Shown here: positions 6,767 to 7,189 of the stretch, piece after piece
How the letters are laid out: each line of letters starts with the position of its first letter
Numbering within the stretch: the first letter of the stretch is position 1
From: Planctomycetota bacterium
Lineage (GTDB): Bacteria > Planctomycetota > SZUA-567
Direction of reading: 5' to 3'
Length of the DNA: 7,189 bases
Assembly: GCA_020861125.1 (NCBI GenBank)
Contig: JAJBSZ010000359.1
Span: 2,232-9,420, forward strand
Notes under the pieces: model-generated
Seen by the model: only the letters and a program-made list of their open reading frames with translations
The model's database searches: none
What the model was told of the DNA's origin: nothing
Program-made: the position numbers and the translations under genes

Positions 6767-6796
6767 ACTATAGTCCATGGGTACCCGTTTGTACAA
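6767..6796 (-). promoter_or_regulatory. Putative promoter of the transporter-sdaAB-sdaAA operon
   Basis: On the minus strand, TATAGT (6772-6767) matches 5 of 6 consensus -10 bases. TTGTAC (6796-6791) serves as a weak -35 at 18-base spacing. The region is AT-rich against a GC-rich background. Several even palindromes overlap it: ACTATAGT (6767-6774), CCATGG (6775-6780), GGGTACCC (6779-6786) and TTGTACAA (6789-6796). A start near 6760 would give a leader of about 160 bases. Confidence 0.5.
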
Positions 6797-6801
6797 TTCA
6801 T

Positions 6802-6823
6802 AAAATTACCGCGCAGAAATTTT
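6802..6823. promoter_or_regulatory. AT-rich dyad upstream of the operon promoter, possible operator
   Basis: AAAATT (6802-6807) and AATTTT (6818-6823) form an inverted repeat with centres 16 bases apart, placed just upstream of the predicted -35. The position and AT-rich arms suit an activator or repressor site, for example of an amino-acid-responsive regulator. No regulator gene is in the window, so this is inference. Confidence 0.3.
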
Positions 6824-7032
6824 CCTAAGGGAGATCGGGAAACGGACGCACGGACGGCGCAACTTTCTCTGGATGGCATCGCGGTGTGGTACGGTCCTAT
6901 CGCCAAACAGCCGTCAGCCTGAAGCTCCCGCGGTTGGGATCGCCCATGAGGGCCAGGCAATGAACAGATGAAACCCAAGAATGGCGTCGTCCGGCCAGCT
7001 GGTGAACATGGTGAACCAGCCGGGGGATTTTC
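6824..7032. other. Gene-less spacer
   Basis: No reading frame here has a ribosome site or a recognisable protein family. The only internal structure noted is around 6990-7030. There CTGGT/ACCAG arms flanked by CCGG/CCGG surround a GGTGAAC direct repeat (7000-7006 and 7009-7015), followed by GGGGGATTTTCTT. This could be a weak plus-strand terminator, but the stem is bulged and no plus-strand gene precedes it. Confidence 0.4.
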
Positions 7033-7061
7033 TTGACACCTCCGGCGGCGGCGGGTATACC
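7033..7061 (+). promoter_or_regulatory. Near-consensus sigma70 promoter facing out of the window
   Basis: TTGACA (7033-7038) is an exact -35 box, separated by the ideal 17 bases from TATACC (7056-7061), which matches 4 of 6 bases of the -10. It points rightward, divergent from the serine operon. Nothing inside the window is coded downstream, so it probably drives a gene that starts beyond 7189. Confidence 0.65.
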
Positions 7062-7067
7062 TCAAGG

Positions 7068-7189
7068 CACAATCCAGGCCAGAAGGCCTGCCGCACGGCA
7101 GCAGGGTGTCCGTTTCGCCGCGGTCGGCCGCCGCCGATCGGCGCCGCCACAACGTTCCCGGGCAGGGCGCCCGGCACGGAGGGGTATTT
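7068..7189 (+). other. Hairpin-dense 5' leader of an out-of-window gene
   Basis: Downstream of the promoter, about 120 bases hold four stems. CAGGCC/GGCCTG (7075-7080, 7085-7090) has loop AGAA. CTGCC/GGCAG (7088-7092, 7097-7101) shares CTG with the first stem, so the two compete in part. GGTCGGC pairs with GCCGATC around 7121-7138 with one wobble. CCGGGC/GCCCGG (7158-7163, 7169-7174) lies just before GGAGGGG (7178-7184), a good Shine-Dalgarno site at the window edge. It matches no riboswitch class I recognise. Confidence 0.4.

Noticed and set aside
6600..6770. Glycine or other known riboswitch before the serine operon
   Set aside because: No glycine-riboswitch tandem core or other known class consensus could be recognised in the leader.
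5446..7152. 568-codon minus-strand frame overlapping the transporter
   Set aside because: His/Arg/Pro-rich shadow in another frame of the transporter, running through the non-coding leader.
6914..7177. Possible 87-residue protein on the minus strand
   Set aside because: No convincing ribosome site and no recognised motif, and it runs across the strong plus-strand promoter and leader. Its Trp/Phe-rich end (WFTMFTSWPDD) is curious but not enough to call a gene.

Overview
The window is GC-rich DNA with dense genes, short spacers, ATGA start/stop overlaps and good Shine-Dalgarno sites. It looks like a Gram-negative chromosome, probably Pseudomonadota, because of the PilT-type retraction ATPase and the general gene style. 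The exact lineage cannot be fixed by reading alone. I see no CRISPR array, insertion sequence, integrase or phage gene.

Layout. Positions 1-1846 (+): the end of a tetratricopeptide-repeat (TPR) protein, overlapping by 4 bases a PilT/PilU-family type IV pilus retraction ATPase. Positions 1847-2304: a small non-coding island read on the minus strand. It holds a tRNA-Val(CAC) gene with its own promoter and a very strong intrinsic terminator. The 3' end of a broken GNAT acetyltransferase frame lies just past the tRNA, and the terminator overlaps that frame. Positions 2305-3603 (-): a complete, stand-alone GH13 alpha-amylase-family enzyme with its own promoter.

Positions 3707-6599 (-): a three-gene operon transcribed in the order transporter, sdaAB, sdaAA. 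The transporter is a dicarboxylate/amino acid:cation symporter (DAACS) whose side-chain-carboxylate-binding arginine is replaced by glycine, which suggests a neutral substrate. It overlaps sdaAB by ATGA. SdaAB (beta, with an ACT domain) and SdaAA (alpha, Fe-S) form a two-subunit L-serine dehydratase. The unit reads as import of serine (or a related neutral amino acid) followed by deamination to pyruvate and ammonia.

Positions 6600-7189: about 590 bases without a convincing gene. They hold the operon's leader (two hairpins, one just upstream of the transporter ribosome binding site), a palindrome-rich promoter region, and a near-consensus promoter pointing the other way. That second promoter feeds a GC-rich, hairpin-dense leader that ends in a Shine-Dalgarno-like stretch at the window edge, so a divergent gene probably starts just outside.

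Most of the window is conventional. The least explained parts are the structured leaders at 6600-7189, the tRNA/terminator/acetyltransferase-remnant junction, and the orphan GH13 enzyme. I found no clear evidence of an undescribed multi-gene system.
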